From Streptomyces sp. rh34 (lineage in GTDB: Bacteria > Actinomycetota > Actinomycetes > Streptomycetales > Streptomycetaceae), in NCBI RefSeq assembly GCF_002551245.1, contig NZ_NTGZ01000024.1, forward strand, positions 1 to 45,865: a stretch of 45,865 nt of DNA. Direction: 5' to 3'. Within the stretch, counting starts at the first letter, position 1, and each line of letters begins with the position of its first letter. Under the pieces are notes generated by a model. That model saw only the letters and a list, made by a program, of their open reading frames with translations, was not told where the DNA came from and ran no database searches. Positions 8,393 to 18,567 of the stretch are shown here, piece by piece. Both the position numbers and the translations under genes were made by a program.

Positions 8393-8459
8393 CCTTCCCA
8401 GAGCAGCCGATTCCCCGGGCCAAGAGGCCGGAGGGGCATACGCCGGAGACGGAGGACGC

Positions 8460-9287
8460 GTGAAGATTCAGCTTCTGGGCCCGCTGCACGCAGAGGCGGG
8501 CGGAGTTCCGATCGCCCCCACGGCGGCGAAGCAGCGGCAGATTCTGGCGCTCCTCGCTCTCCACCCGGGGCAGTTCGTCCCGGTGACCACCCTGCGGAAG
8601 GAGCTGTGGGGGACCGTACCGCCGCGCAGCGCGCACGCCACCTTCCAGACGTACATCCTGAGGCTGCGCCGCACCCTGGCCGCCGCCCTCGACGGTCCTG
8701 ACGGACCGGCCCGAGCACGGAGGCTGCTCGTCACCGGGCAGGGAGGCTATCTGCTGCGGATCGCCGAGGAGGACGTGGACGCCTTCGCGTTCCGGCGGGC
8801 GGCCCAGGCGGGCCACGCCGCCTTCGCGGAAGGCGACAGCGAGCTCGCGTCCCGGCTGCTGCGCCGGGCCCTGGCGTCGTGGCGGGGGCCGGCGCTGGCG
8901 GACGTACGGGTGGGAGCGCCGCTGCGGATCGAGGCCGCCGGCCTCGAGGAGAGCCGACTGCTCGCGACCGAACGCCGGATCGACGCCGAGCTGCGCCTCG
9001 GCCGGCACGGAGAACTCCTGCCCGAACTCGTCCGGCTGACCGGGCATCACCTCAACGACGAGCGGTTGCACGCCCAGGCCATGGTGGCGTTCTACCGCTC
9101 CGGTCGGCAGTGCGCCGCACTCGACCTGTACCGCGGCCTGCGCCGGCGGTTGATCGAGGAGCTGGGCCTCGAGCCCGCTCCCCAACTCCAGCGGCTGCAC
9201 CAGGCGATGCTCTCGGTCGATCCCCGGCTGGACACCGTCGCCCAGGGCGGCCGGCCCACCCCGACCTTCGATCTGTACGCGTCCTGA
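8460..9287 (+). CDS. SARP-family transcriptional regulator
   Basis: A 275-residue Streptomyces antibiotic regulatory protein: an OmpR-like winged helix at the N-terminus (KIQLLGPLHAEAGG, ILALLALHPGQFVPVTTLRKEL, TYILRLRR), then a bacterial transcriptional activation domain rich in helical repeats (about 100-250; RALASWRGPALADV, ALDLYRGLRRRLIEELGLEP). Small SARPs like this lack the ATPase and TPR extensions and usually act inside one cluster. GTG 8460 follows GGAGG (8451-8455). Its promoter carries the same palindrome as the NRPS promoter, so the SARP is probably under the same activator as the biosynthetic operon. SARPs normally bind direct repeats; an imperfect CCTACGG direct repeat (15171-15177 and 15183-15189) at the NRPS promoter could be its target. 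Confidence 0.9.
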   Translation: MKIQLLGPLHAEAGGVPIAPTAAKQRQILALLALHPGQFVPVTTLRKELWGTVPPRSAHATFQTYILRLRRTLAAALDGPDGPARARRLLVTGQGGYLLRIAEEDVDAFAFRRAAQAGHAAFAEGDSELASRLLRRALASWRGPALADVRVGAPLRIEAAGLEESRLLATERRIDAELRLGRHGELLPELVRLTGHHLNDERLHAQAMVAFYRSGRQCAALDLYRGLRRRLIEELGLEPAPQLQRLHQAMLSVDPRLDTVAQGGRPTPTFDLYAS

Positions 9288-9390
9288 GCACACCCCGGCC
9301 CCGGACGACGGCTTCGCGAGAACACCGAGCACGCACGGACACAGGGACACCCGCGCCTCCGCCCAGGACGGCCGAGCGAAAGGTGACACA

Positions 9391-9855
9391 GTGACGGACC
9401 AGACACCCACCCTCTACGAATGGGCCGGCGGCGCCGAGGCGCTGGAACGGCTCACGGAGGACTTCTACCGGCGCGTCCGCAAGGACGAGCTGCTCGCCCC
9501 GCTCTTCCAGCACATGGCGGACGACCACCCGCAGCACGTCGCCACCTTCATCGGCGAGGTGCTCGGCGGCCCCGAGCGCTACACCGAGGACCACGGGGGC
9601 TACCCCCACATGGTCCGCCAGCACCGCGGCCGGGCCGTCAAGCCGGAGCAGCGGGCGCGTTGGGTGGAGCTGATGCTGGAGGCCATGGACGCCGTGGGCC
9701 TTCCCCAGGACGCGGAGTTCCGCTCGGCCTTCGTCGGCTACATCGAGTTCGGGTCGCGCCGCGCGATGGCCAACTCGCAGCCGGGCGTAGGGCCCACGAG
9801 CCGTACGACCATCAAGAAGTGGGGCTGGGGCGAGGCCCAGCCGGGCGATGACTGA
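9391..9855 (+). CDS. hlmG: Group II truncated haemoglobin (HlmG-like)
   Basis: A 154-residue truncated globin: LYEWAGGAEALERLTEDFYRR is the usual N-terminal helix, HPQHVATFIGEVLGGP is the distal region, H in MVRQHRGR fits the proximal ligand, and RARWVELML carries the Trp typical of group II. GTG 9391 follows AAAGGTGA. A globin of this type sits in the holomycin cluster next to the MFS exporter, as here. Its job there is not settled; binding O2 or NO, or serving as an electron sink during the multiple two-electron oxidations of the scaffold, are possibilities. The gene follows the SARP by about 100 bases with no clear terminator between, so read-through from the SARP promoter is likely. Confidence 0.9.
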   Translation: MTDQTPTLYEWAGGAEALERLTEDFYRRVRKDELLAPLFQHMADDHPQHVATFIGEVLGGPERYTEDHGGYPHMVRQHRGRAVKPEQRARWVELMLEAMDAVGLPQDAEFRSAFVGYIEFGSRRAMANSQPGVGPTSRTTIKKWGWGEAQPGDD

Positions 9856-9913
9856 CCGGGTGGCGGGCCCCCGCGGGCAGCCCGGCCGGGCCCCCGCCCG
9901 GCGTCCCGGAATC

Positions 9914-9954
9914 GGCAACAAAAGTTGCCCGCTCGCCACGCTCGGTTCCAGCAT
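9914..9954 (+). promoter_or_regulatory. Perfect operator GGCAAC-AAAA-GTTGCC over the exporter promoter
   Basis: This is the best copy of the four-member operator family: a perfect inverted repeat at 9914-9929. It overlaps the -35 TTGCCC (9925-9930), with a possible -10 CAGCAT (9949-9954) after 18 bases. It precedes the small coupled ORF and the MFS gene. Confidence 0.65.
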
Positions 9955-10113
9955 GGGGACCAGCGGTGACCGCCACGATCCAGCCGGTCGCCGAGGCGCC
10001 CGTGCCACCAGGGCGTCCACCGACGGGGTCCGGCGCCGTACTCCCGCCACCTGGCAGCTCGGCGCGCACCCGCCCTGATTCGTCCCCGAACCATCCGAGC
10101 AAGGAGTTCGCCC

Positions 10114-10230
10114 ATGCGTTTGACCAGTCCTGGGCCGGTGCGCGATGTCATCGCGCACCCGCGTTCCCAGCGTCCCCCGCGGTCCCCCCGGCAGTCGGCC
10201 TCTGAGCTGTCGGGAGGTGGCAGCCGATGA
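10114..10230 (+). CDS. Small ORF (38 aa) translationally coupled to the MFS exporter
   Basis: An ATG at 10114 has an ideal Shine-Dalgarno (AAGGAG, 10101-10106, 7-base spacing). The frame ends in a TGA overlapping the exporter start (ATGA at 10227-10230). The peptide is basic and Pro/Ser/Arg-rich, beginning MRLTSPGPVRDVIAHPRSQ, and resembles nothing I know. The layout suits a leader peptide or translational-coupling device controlling the exporter. The exporter also has its own GGGAGG just upstream. Comparison with related clusters would show whether the peptide or only the overlap is conserved. Confidence 0.5.
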   Translation: MRLTSPGPVRDVIAHPRSQRPPRSPRQSASELSGGGSR

Positions 10231-11453
10231 GCGTCGAGACAGACGTCCACGAGGCCGCGTCCGGCAAGGCGAGCAACAGACTGCCGTTCGCGGTGTACCT
10301 GCTCGCGTTCAGCCTGTTCGCCATGGGCAGCGCCGAATTCCTGCTCGCCGGTGTCCTGCCGGACATCGCCGACGACCTGAACATCTCCCTGTCCTCCGCC
10401 GGTGCGCTGATCTCCGCGTTCGCCATCGGCGTGGTGATCGGTGGCCCGCCGCTCGCCGTGCTGACCCTGCGCTGGCCGCGGCGGACCACCCTGGTGGTCT
10501 CGCAAGTGGTGTTCGCCCTCGCCGTGGGCATCGGCATCCTGACGGACAACTTCACCGTGCTGATGGTCACCCGCTTCCTGGCCGGCCTGGCCTACGCCGG
10601 GTTCTGGGCGGTCGCCGCGGTCACCGCGATCGGACTCGTCACCCCGGACCGCACCGCGCGGGCCTCCGGCGTGGTCGTCAGCGGGCTCAGCATCGCCATG
10701 GTCGGCGGCGGTCCGGCCGGCGCGCTGCTCAGCCACTTCACCGGCTGGCGGGGCGGGTTCTGGGCAGTGGTCGTCCTGACCCTGATCGGCGCGATCTCGA
10801 CCGCCATCGCCGTACCCGCGACCCGCGCCGCCGAGGAACCCAGCGTGCGGCGGGAACTGCGCACGATGCGTCAGCCGCAGTTGTGGGTGGTGTACGCGGC
10901 CACCCTGCTCAGCACGGCCGCCTACATGATCACCTACAACTACCTCGCGGCGTTCCTGACGGACACCACCGGAATCGACTCCGTCTGGGTGCCCCCGATC
11001 CTCGTCCTGTTCGGCGTCGGCGCCTTCGTCGGCATCTCCGTCGGTGGCAGGATCGCCGATGGACGACCACACCACGCGCTGCTGATCGGCGCCGGCGGGA
11101 TCCTCGTCACGTCCATCCTGCTCGCCCTGCTCGCCGAGTCGGCCATCTCCGTCGTCGTCCTCGTCCTGCTCCTGGGCGTCGCCGGATTCGTGCTCAACCC
11201 GGCCATCTACGGGCGGGTGTTCACCGTGGCGGCAGAGGCGCCCACCCTTGCCGGGGCCACCGCCGTCTCCATGTTCCAGCTCGGCATCAGCATCGTCCCC
11301 GTCATCGCGGGCATCGCACTGGGGGCCGGCGCCGGTCTGACGTCGATCCCCTGGCTGGGCGCCGTTCTGGCCGCCATCACCATCCCGGTCGTCCTGATGG
11401 ACCGGACGATGGCCCGCAACCGGGCTCGGAGCGCCGCGACCGGCGAGAACTGA
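10227..11453 (+). CDS. hlmH: MFS drug:H+ antiporter, product exporter (HlmH-like)
   Basis: A 408-residue, very hydrophobic 12-helix major facilitator of the DHA1 (AraJ/Bcr-like) group. The first helix region reads FAVYLLAFSLFAMGSAEFLLAGVLPDIADDL, and the cytoplasmic loop between helices 2 and 3 has the basic motif LRWPRRTT. It most likely exports the dithiolopyrrolone across the cytoplasmic membrane and corresponds to the MFS gene of the holomycin cluster. ATG 10227 overlaps the stop of a 38-residue ORF; the promoter carries the GGCAAC-N4-GTTGCC operator shared with the dithiol oxidase gene, consistent with induction by product. A strong hairpin follows at 11526. Confidence 0.88.
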   Translation: MSVETDVHEAASGKASNRLPFAVYLLAFSLFAMGSAEFLLAGVLPDIADDLNISLSSAGALISAFAIGVVIGGPPLAVLTLRWPRRTTLVVSQVVFALAVGIGILTDNFTVLMVTRFLAGLAYAGFWAVAAVTAIGLVTPDRTARASGVVVSGLSIAMVGGGPAGALLSHFTGWRGGFWAVVVLTLIGAISTAIAVPATRAAEEPSVRRELRTMRQPQLWVVYAATLLSTAAYMITYNYLAAFLTDTTGIDSVWVPPILVLFGVGAFVGISVGGRIADGRPHHALLIGAGGILVTSILLALLAESAISVVVLVLLLGVAGFVLNPAIYGRVFTVAAEAPTLAGATAVSMFQLGISIVPVIAGIALGAGAGLTSIPWLGAVLAAITIPVVLMDRTMARNRARSAATGEN

Positions 11454-11525
11454 CCCCCGCTCCGAGCTCGTCGCTTCCCCGTCCGGCGTGGCACGTCCCG
11501 CTCCGCCGGCAGCTTTCCATCGCCA

Positions 11526-11566
11526 GGAGCCGCAGGGAAATACCGAGAGGGTTTCTCTGCGGCTCC
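11526..11566 (+). terminator. Long hairpin between exporter and N-methyltransferase candidate
   Basis: A 15-bp stem with one G-T wobble (11526-11540 and 11552-11566; outer arms GGAGCCGCAG and CTGCGGCTCC) and an 11-base loop. It ends 17 bases before the next ATG and directly abuts its Shine-Dalgarno (GGGAGGA), so it may be an intercistronic terminator, an mRNA stabiliser or an attenuator. Confidence 0.55.
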
Positions 11567-11583
11567 CCTTGAGGGAGGACCAC

Positions 11584-12333
11584 ATGGACAACAAGCTCGG
11601 TTACGAATTAGGAAATTGGGTGGTGTCACAGATCCAGAGCCCGGACCGTCCGACGCAGACGACCTTCTCGCTGCTGGACATGGAATGGGACCTGCTCCCG
11701 GAGGTGTTTCCCCCCTACACGGACCCGGGGCCCGGCCTGTTCGCCTCCTGGGTGCCGTACGCGAGCGACGGCCGTTTCCTGGAGATGGGCTGCGGCGCGG
11801 GCGTCGCCTCGGTGCTCGCCGCCCAGCGCGGCAGCAAGCACGTGGTGGCCCTGGACATCAACCCGGCGGCGGCGGAGAACACCCTGCGCAATGCCGCCCG
11901 ACACGGGGTGTCCGACCGGATCACAGCACTGACCAGCGATCTCTTCGACGCCTTGGAGCCCGCCGAGCCGTTCGACCTCGTCTTCTGGAACACCCCCTTC
12001 ATCGAGGCGCCCGAGAACCGCCCCTACGCCGGGCAGATGGAGCGCGCGGTCTTCGACCCCGGGTACGAGATGGTCCACAGGTTCTTCCGTGACGTGGTGC
12101 CGCACCTGGCGGCGGACGGGCGGGTCTATCTGGGCACCAGCGAGGCGATGGGCAACAAGGAGAAGATGCTGCGGGCCGCCGCGGAAGCGGGTTTCGCGGG
12201 CCACCGGTACCGCAGCGAGTCCGTCGAGCTGCCCGCCGCGGAATTCGGCGACTCCCCGGTCGTCGCGGCCCACACCAACGAGCGCGGAATCGTGGACATG
12301 GACTTCACGATGTACGAGTTCCAGCGCAGCTGA
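11584..12333 (+). CDS. SAM-dependent methyltransferase with N-T-P-F motif, candidate N-methyltransferase
   Basis: A 249-residue class I methyltransferase. Motif I is FLEMGCGAG (about 65-73), strand 2 ends ALDIN, and the catalytic position reads F-W-N-T-P-F (N136 to F139), a variant of the (N/D)PP(Y/F) motif of enzymes that methylate planar nitrogens (PrmC/HemK-like). ATG 11584 has GGGAGGA at good spacing. Codon 9 is TTA, making expression bldA-dependent. Holomycin and thiolutin/aureothricin differ by methylation of the lactam nitrogen, so a nitrogen methyltransferase inside a dithiolopyrrolone cluster suggests N-methylated products. Substrate is inference; methylation of a biosynthetic intermediate is also possible. 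Confidence 0.8.
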   Translation: MDNKLGYELGNWVVSQIQSPDRPTQTTFSLLDMEWDLLPEVFPPYTDPGPGLFASWVPYASDGRFLEMGCGAGVASVLAAQRGSKHVVALDINPAAAENTLRNAARHGVSDRITALTSDLFDALEPAEPFDLVFWNTPFIEAPENRPYAGQMERAVFDPGYEMVHRFFRDVVPHLAADGRVYLGTSEAMGNKEKMLRAAAEAGFAGHRYRSESVELPAAEFGDSPVVAAHTNERGIVDMDFTMYEFQRS

Positions 12334-12444
12334 CCTTCTGTTCCAGGCCCGGCCGACCATTCCCTGTTTCGAGCCAGGGCCACCGGTTCCGACTAATTCG
12401 ATTCACGACTGGGCGACACGAGCGCCCCGGAGGATGGGAATGTC

Positions 12445-13902
12445 ATGAGCGCCAACGGGAACACGAACAGCACCGGCTTCGATGTCGTCATCGCCGGCAA
12501 CGGAGTCCTCGGGCTCTCGCTCGCCTGGGTCCTGGCACAGCGGGGTAAGCGCGTCGCGGTGCTCGGCGAGCCGAACCGCCCCTGGGCCGGTTCGGCCGCG
12601 GCCGGCGCCATGCTCGGCTGTTTCGGTGAGGTCACCACCTCGCTGCTGGCCACCGAGCACGGCCGCGCCAAGCTGGAGCTCGGCATGGAGGCCACCAAGG
12701 TGTGGCCCCAGTGGCTGGCGGAGCTGGAGGACGGGACCGAGGGTGCCGGCGTCAAGACCGCCGAAGGCACCACCGTCGTCCTCAACACCATCGGCACGGC
12801 CGAGATCGACGACGCCAACTACAACGCCATCCGCGCCGAGCTCACCCGCTACTCGGAGCCCTTCGAGGACGTCGAGCCCGCCGACCTCGACTGGGTGGAC
12901 GCCGAGCCGATCTCCCGCCCGCTCAAGGCCTTCCACATACCGGGGGAGCACGCGGTCGACGCCGCCGCCCTCCTGGAGCGGCTGGAGTCCGCGGCCGTCC
13001 GGGCCGGGGCCGTCCTCGTCCCCGAGTCCGCCACCCGCGTCGAGTACCGGGGCGAGCGGGTGACCGGAGTCGTCACCTCCTCCGGCAGGACGATGGCCGC
13101 CGACCAGGTGACGCTGGCCGCGGGCGCGCGTACCCAGGAACTGCTCGACAGCCTGCCCGTCGGCCCGCGCATCCCCCGACTGGTCAGCGGCTACGGTGTC
13201 TCGGCCCTGGTCAAGTCCGTGGACGGAAGCACGCCGGACAGCGTCATCCGGACCCCGAACCGCTCCTTCGCCTGCGGACTCCACGTCGTCCCCCGCGGTG
13301 ACGGGCATGTCTACCTCGGCGCCACCAACGTCATCTCCGTGGAGCCTCGCGACACCGCCGAGATGCGCGACCTGGTCTTCCTCCTCCAGTGCGCCCACCG
13401 CCAGGTCCGCCGCAGCCTCTGGAACAGCGACGTCACCAAGGTCCAGGTGGGCAACCGGCCCGTGTCGATGGACGGGTTCCCGCTCCTCGGCGAAGGCGGC
13501 ATGCAGGGCCTGTGGATCATGACGGGCACCTACCGTGACGGGCTGCACCTCTCACCGCTGCTGGCCCAGGACTTCGCCGCCCGGATCCTGGGCGAGCAGC
13601 CGCGGGCCGACCTGGACCGGTTCGCCCCGCTCCGTCAGCCCATCCAGGCGGGGTCCCGCCAGGAGATCGTGGATCTCCTCATCGACCACCAGATGGGCAT
13701 CGGCTACGAACAGGACTGGACGATCCCCGTCGAGTGGCACCAGTGGATCGAGATGGACCTGCGGCCGGCCACCCTCGCCTGGGCCAACGAGCTGGACCCC
13801 GAGTACACGCCGCCGGCCGAGCTGCTCTTCGCCTCCCGCTTCGACCCCGAGGTCGTCAGCCTGCTGCGCAAGTACTACGCGACCTGCCGCGAGTACAGCT
13901 GA
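12445..13902 (+). CDS. FAD-dependent D-amino-acid/glycine oxidase-like oxidoreductase
   Basis: A 485-residue DAO-superfamily flavoprotein. The N-terminal FAD-binding fold VVIAGNGVLGLSLAWVLAQRGKRVAVLGE is followed by GSAAAGAMLGC, a substrate domain, and the C-terminal FAD-contacting segment RPVSMDGFPLLGEGGMQGLWIMTG. The relatives are glycine oxidase (ThiO) and sarcosine oxidase-like enzymes, which oxidise a C-N bond to an imine with O2. The C-terminal about 100 residues extend beyond a minimal ThiO. ATG 12445 follows GGAGG. I do not recall such a gene in holomycin clusters. It is followed by a Rid protein that typically handles imines and enamines, so the pair may oxidise and then hydrolyse or tautomerise an amine on the scaffold or a precursor. 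No acyltransferase is present to cap that amine. Confidence 0.8.
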   Translation: MSANGNTNSTGFDVVIAGNGVLGLSLAWVLAQRGKRVAVLGEPNRPWAGSAAAGAMLGCFGEVTTSLLATEHGRAKLELGMEATKVWPQWLAELEDGTEGAGVKTAEGTTVVLNTIGTAEIDDANYNAIRAELTRYSEPFEDVEPADLDWVDAEPISRPLKAFHIPGEHAVDAAALLERLESAAVRAGAVLVPESATRVEYRGERVTGVVTSSGRTMAADQVTLAAGARTQELLDSLPVGPRIPRLVSGYGVSALVKSVDGSTPDSVIRTPNRSFACGLHVVPRGDGHVYLGATNVISVEPRDTAEMRDLVFLLQCAHRQVRRSLWNSDVTKVQVGNRPVSMDGFPLLGEGGMQGLWIMTGTYRDGLHLSPLLAQDFAARILGEQPRADLDRFAPLRQPIQAGSRQEIVDLLIDHQMGIGYEQDWTIPVEWHQWIEMDLRPATLAWANELDPEYTPPAELLFASRFDPEVVSLLRKYYATCREYS

Positions 13903-13954
13903 CCGGGCGGGGCGCGTCCCACCGCGCCCCGCGCCGCCCCTCGCACCGATGACC

Positions 13955-13991
13955 GCCGCGCGGGCGGGTGCAGGTACGCCGCCCGCGCGGC
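13955..13991 (+). terminator. Hairpin between FAD oxidase and Rid gene
   Basis: Perfect 13-bp stem (13955-13967 and 13979-13991, GCCGCGCGGGCGG and its complement) with an 11-base loop, ending 10 bases before the Shine-Dalgarno of the Rid gene. A smaller 8-bp hairpin (13909-13930) precedes it. Confidence 0.55.
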
Positions 13992-14012
13992 ACTCCGAGA
14001 CAAGGACACGCC

Positions 14013-14420
14013 ATGGCAGTAGAAGCGATCGACCCACCCGGCCTCCCGAAGCCCTTCGGATGGCGGCAGCTGGCCGTCGGCACCGGCACCCGGGTGGTGT
14101 TCCTCAGCGGTCAGACGCCGCGTACCGCCGAGGGTGAGCCGGTGGGCCTGGGAGACCTCGCGGCCCAGACCGAGCAGGTCTACCTCAACATCGCCACCGG
14201 TCTCGCCGCGGCCGGCGCCACGTTCGACGACGTCCTCCGCCTGACCGTGTACGTCGTGGACTGGTCGCTGGACAAGTGGGAAGCCGTCACCGCGGGCGCC
14301 GAGCGCGCGGCGGCCAAGCTGGGCGCCGACGTCATCCGGCCCACCACCCTGGTCGGGGTGGCCACGCTCGCCGAACCCGACTTCCTCATCGAGATCGAGG
14401 CGACCGCCATCGCCTCCTGA
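14013..14420 (+). CDS. Rid (YjgF/YER057c/UK114) family protein
   Basis: A 135-residue single-domain Rid protein with the family landmarks VVFLSGQTPRT (the 'SGQ' strand), AAAGATFDDVLRLTVYV and the C-terminal LIEIEATAIAS. RidA proteins deaminate reactive enamines and imines; the key Arg of the active subfamily sits in an A-R-(S/T) sequence before V-G-V. Here the segment is IRPTTLVGV, which aligned from V-G-V puts Thr at the Arg position, so canonical deaminase chemistry is uncertain. Start ATG 14013 has AAGGA at 14002. Its place next to an amine-oxidase-like gene inside the cluster argues for a pathway role in handling an imine or enamine intermediate; the pyrrothine nucleus itself carries an enamine-type amine. 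It ends 5 bases before the long palindromic terminator. Confidence 0.8.
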   Translation: MAVEAIDPPGLPKPFGWRQLAVGTGTRVVFLSGQTPRTAEGEPVGLGDLAAQTEQVYLNIATGLAAAGATFDDVLRLTVYVVDWSLDKWEAVTAGAERAAAKLGADVIRPTTLVGVATLAEPDFLIEIEATAIAS

Positions 14421-14425
14421 CGATG

Positions 14426-14484
14426 CCCGCACAGCCGTACGGCCCCGCCGGATCCGATCCGGCGGGGCCGTACGGCTGTGCGGG
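14426..14484. terminator. 59-base near-perfect palindrome, bidirectional terminator
   Basis: Two 29-base arms are exactly complementary around one central base (14455). The element fills nearly the whole gap between the convergent Rid and PPC-decarboxylase-like genes, touching the stop codon of the latter. It should terminate from both sides. Confidence 0.85.
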
Positions 14485-15069
14485 TCAGTGCCGCTTGGCG
14501 AGGAGGTCCTGGACCACCGCGGCCACCGACTCCGGTGACGGCAGATCGGGGTGGTGGCTGGCGGTCCCCGTGGTCGGGTCGAAACCGTCGTGCCACTCCG
14601 GCTCGTTGACGAGCCCCCCGTCCTCGCGGATCCGGGCGATGTTCCGCTGGACGGCCGGCTTCTCCCACATCCGGGCCCCCATCACCGGGAAGTAGACGAC
14701 CGGGCAGTCCACCGACAGCGCGACCGTCATCAGACGGTTGGGCGCCGCTCCTCCCGCGGCCGCGGCGAGCGTGTGCGCGGTGGCCGGCAGAACCACCAGC
14801 ACGTCGTGGTCGGCGGCGAGCCGGGACGGCTTGTCGGTCGGCCAGTCCGCCGGGGATTCGCCGCTCACCACCCGCTCGGCGAACAGCGCCACGCTCTCGG
14901 GGGAAATGAACGACGCCGCGGTGTGCGTCAGCAGAACCGTGAACGTGCTGCCCGCGATCTCCCGGCGCATCGTTCCGACGTACGAAGGAAGGCGGGACAC
15001 CGCGATGGATCCGGTGCCACCGACGAGTATGCGTTTCCCGGCTGTTCCCGGGGATTCCTGAGTTCTCAT
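14485..15069 (-). CDS. hlmF: PPC-decarboxylase-like flavoprotein (HlmF-like)
   Basis: A 194-residue HFCD flavoprotein: FMN-binding ILVGGTGSIA at the N-terminus, a PATAHT motif (95-100) in place of PASANT, and PVMGARMW (128-135) in place of PxMNxxMW. These are the landmarks of phosphopantothenoylcysteine decarboxylase and EpiD, which oxidatively decarboxylate C-terminal cysteine to an ene-thiol. The same type of gene (hlmF) lies beside the NRPS in the holomycin cluster, where it is proposed to decarboxylate the Cys-Cys intermediate. The Asn residues of both motifs are replaced (His, Gly), a possible subfamily feature. It is divergent from the NRPS gene; a minus-strand -10 TAGGAT (15174 to 15169) lies close to the shared palindrome. 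The ATG at 15069 lacks a clear Shine-Dalgarno. Confidence 0.87.
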   Translation of the reverse strand: MRTQESPGTAGKRILVGGTGSIAVSRLPSYVGTMRREIAGSTFTVLLTHTAASFISPESVALFAERVVSGESPADWPTDKPSRLAADHDVLVVLPATAHTLAAAAGGAAPNRLMTVALSVDCPVVYFPVMGARMWEKPAVQRNIARIREDGGLVNEPEWHDGFDPTTGTASHHPDLPSPESVAAVVQDLLAKRH

Positions 15070-15184
15070 GCTTCGATGATGTCGTCGTGTTCCCGTCGGT
15101 CAATGGGCCCTACCGGGCCGGACGCGGGAAGTACGCCGCCGGTCCAGCGGCGGTCGAGCGCGGGCCAAATCCTACGGTCGTCCC

Positions 15185-15229
15185 TACGGTCCGACCGTAT
15201 TGAGGCTCTTTACCACCATTGCTTAGCCT
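15185..15229 (+). promoter_or_regulatory. Activator-type promoter of the NRPS operon
   Basis: Perfect palindrome TACGGTCCGACCGTA (15185-15199), -35 TTGAGG (15200-15205), 18-base spacer, -10 TAGCCT (15224-15229). An extra half-site TACGGTCG lies at 15173-15180, forming an imperfect CCTACGG direct repeat. The palindrome also lies near the -35 position of a minus-strand TAGGAT -10, so it may serve the divergent flavoprotein gene too. Confidence 0.65.
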
Positions 15230-15285
15230 CGATTTCCGTACGAATTCGATAGCCCGCCAGGGCGTCCGATGAAAGGCGGAAATCG

Positions 15286-18563
<3,278 letters not shown>

Positions 18564-18567
<4 letters not shown>

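Noticed and set aside
9966..10205. A 79-codon GTG-started frame just after the exporter operator.
   Set aside because: It has no good Shine-Dalgarno and is Pro-rich. The 38-codon frame at 10114, with AAGGAG and an ATGA overlap, explains the region better.
9738..11594. Long minus-strand frame opposite the globin end and MFS gene.
   Set aside because: Its translation is low-complexity and Asp/Gly/His-rich, while the plus strand encodes a clear 12-helix transporter.
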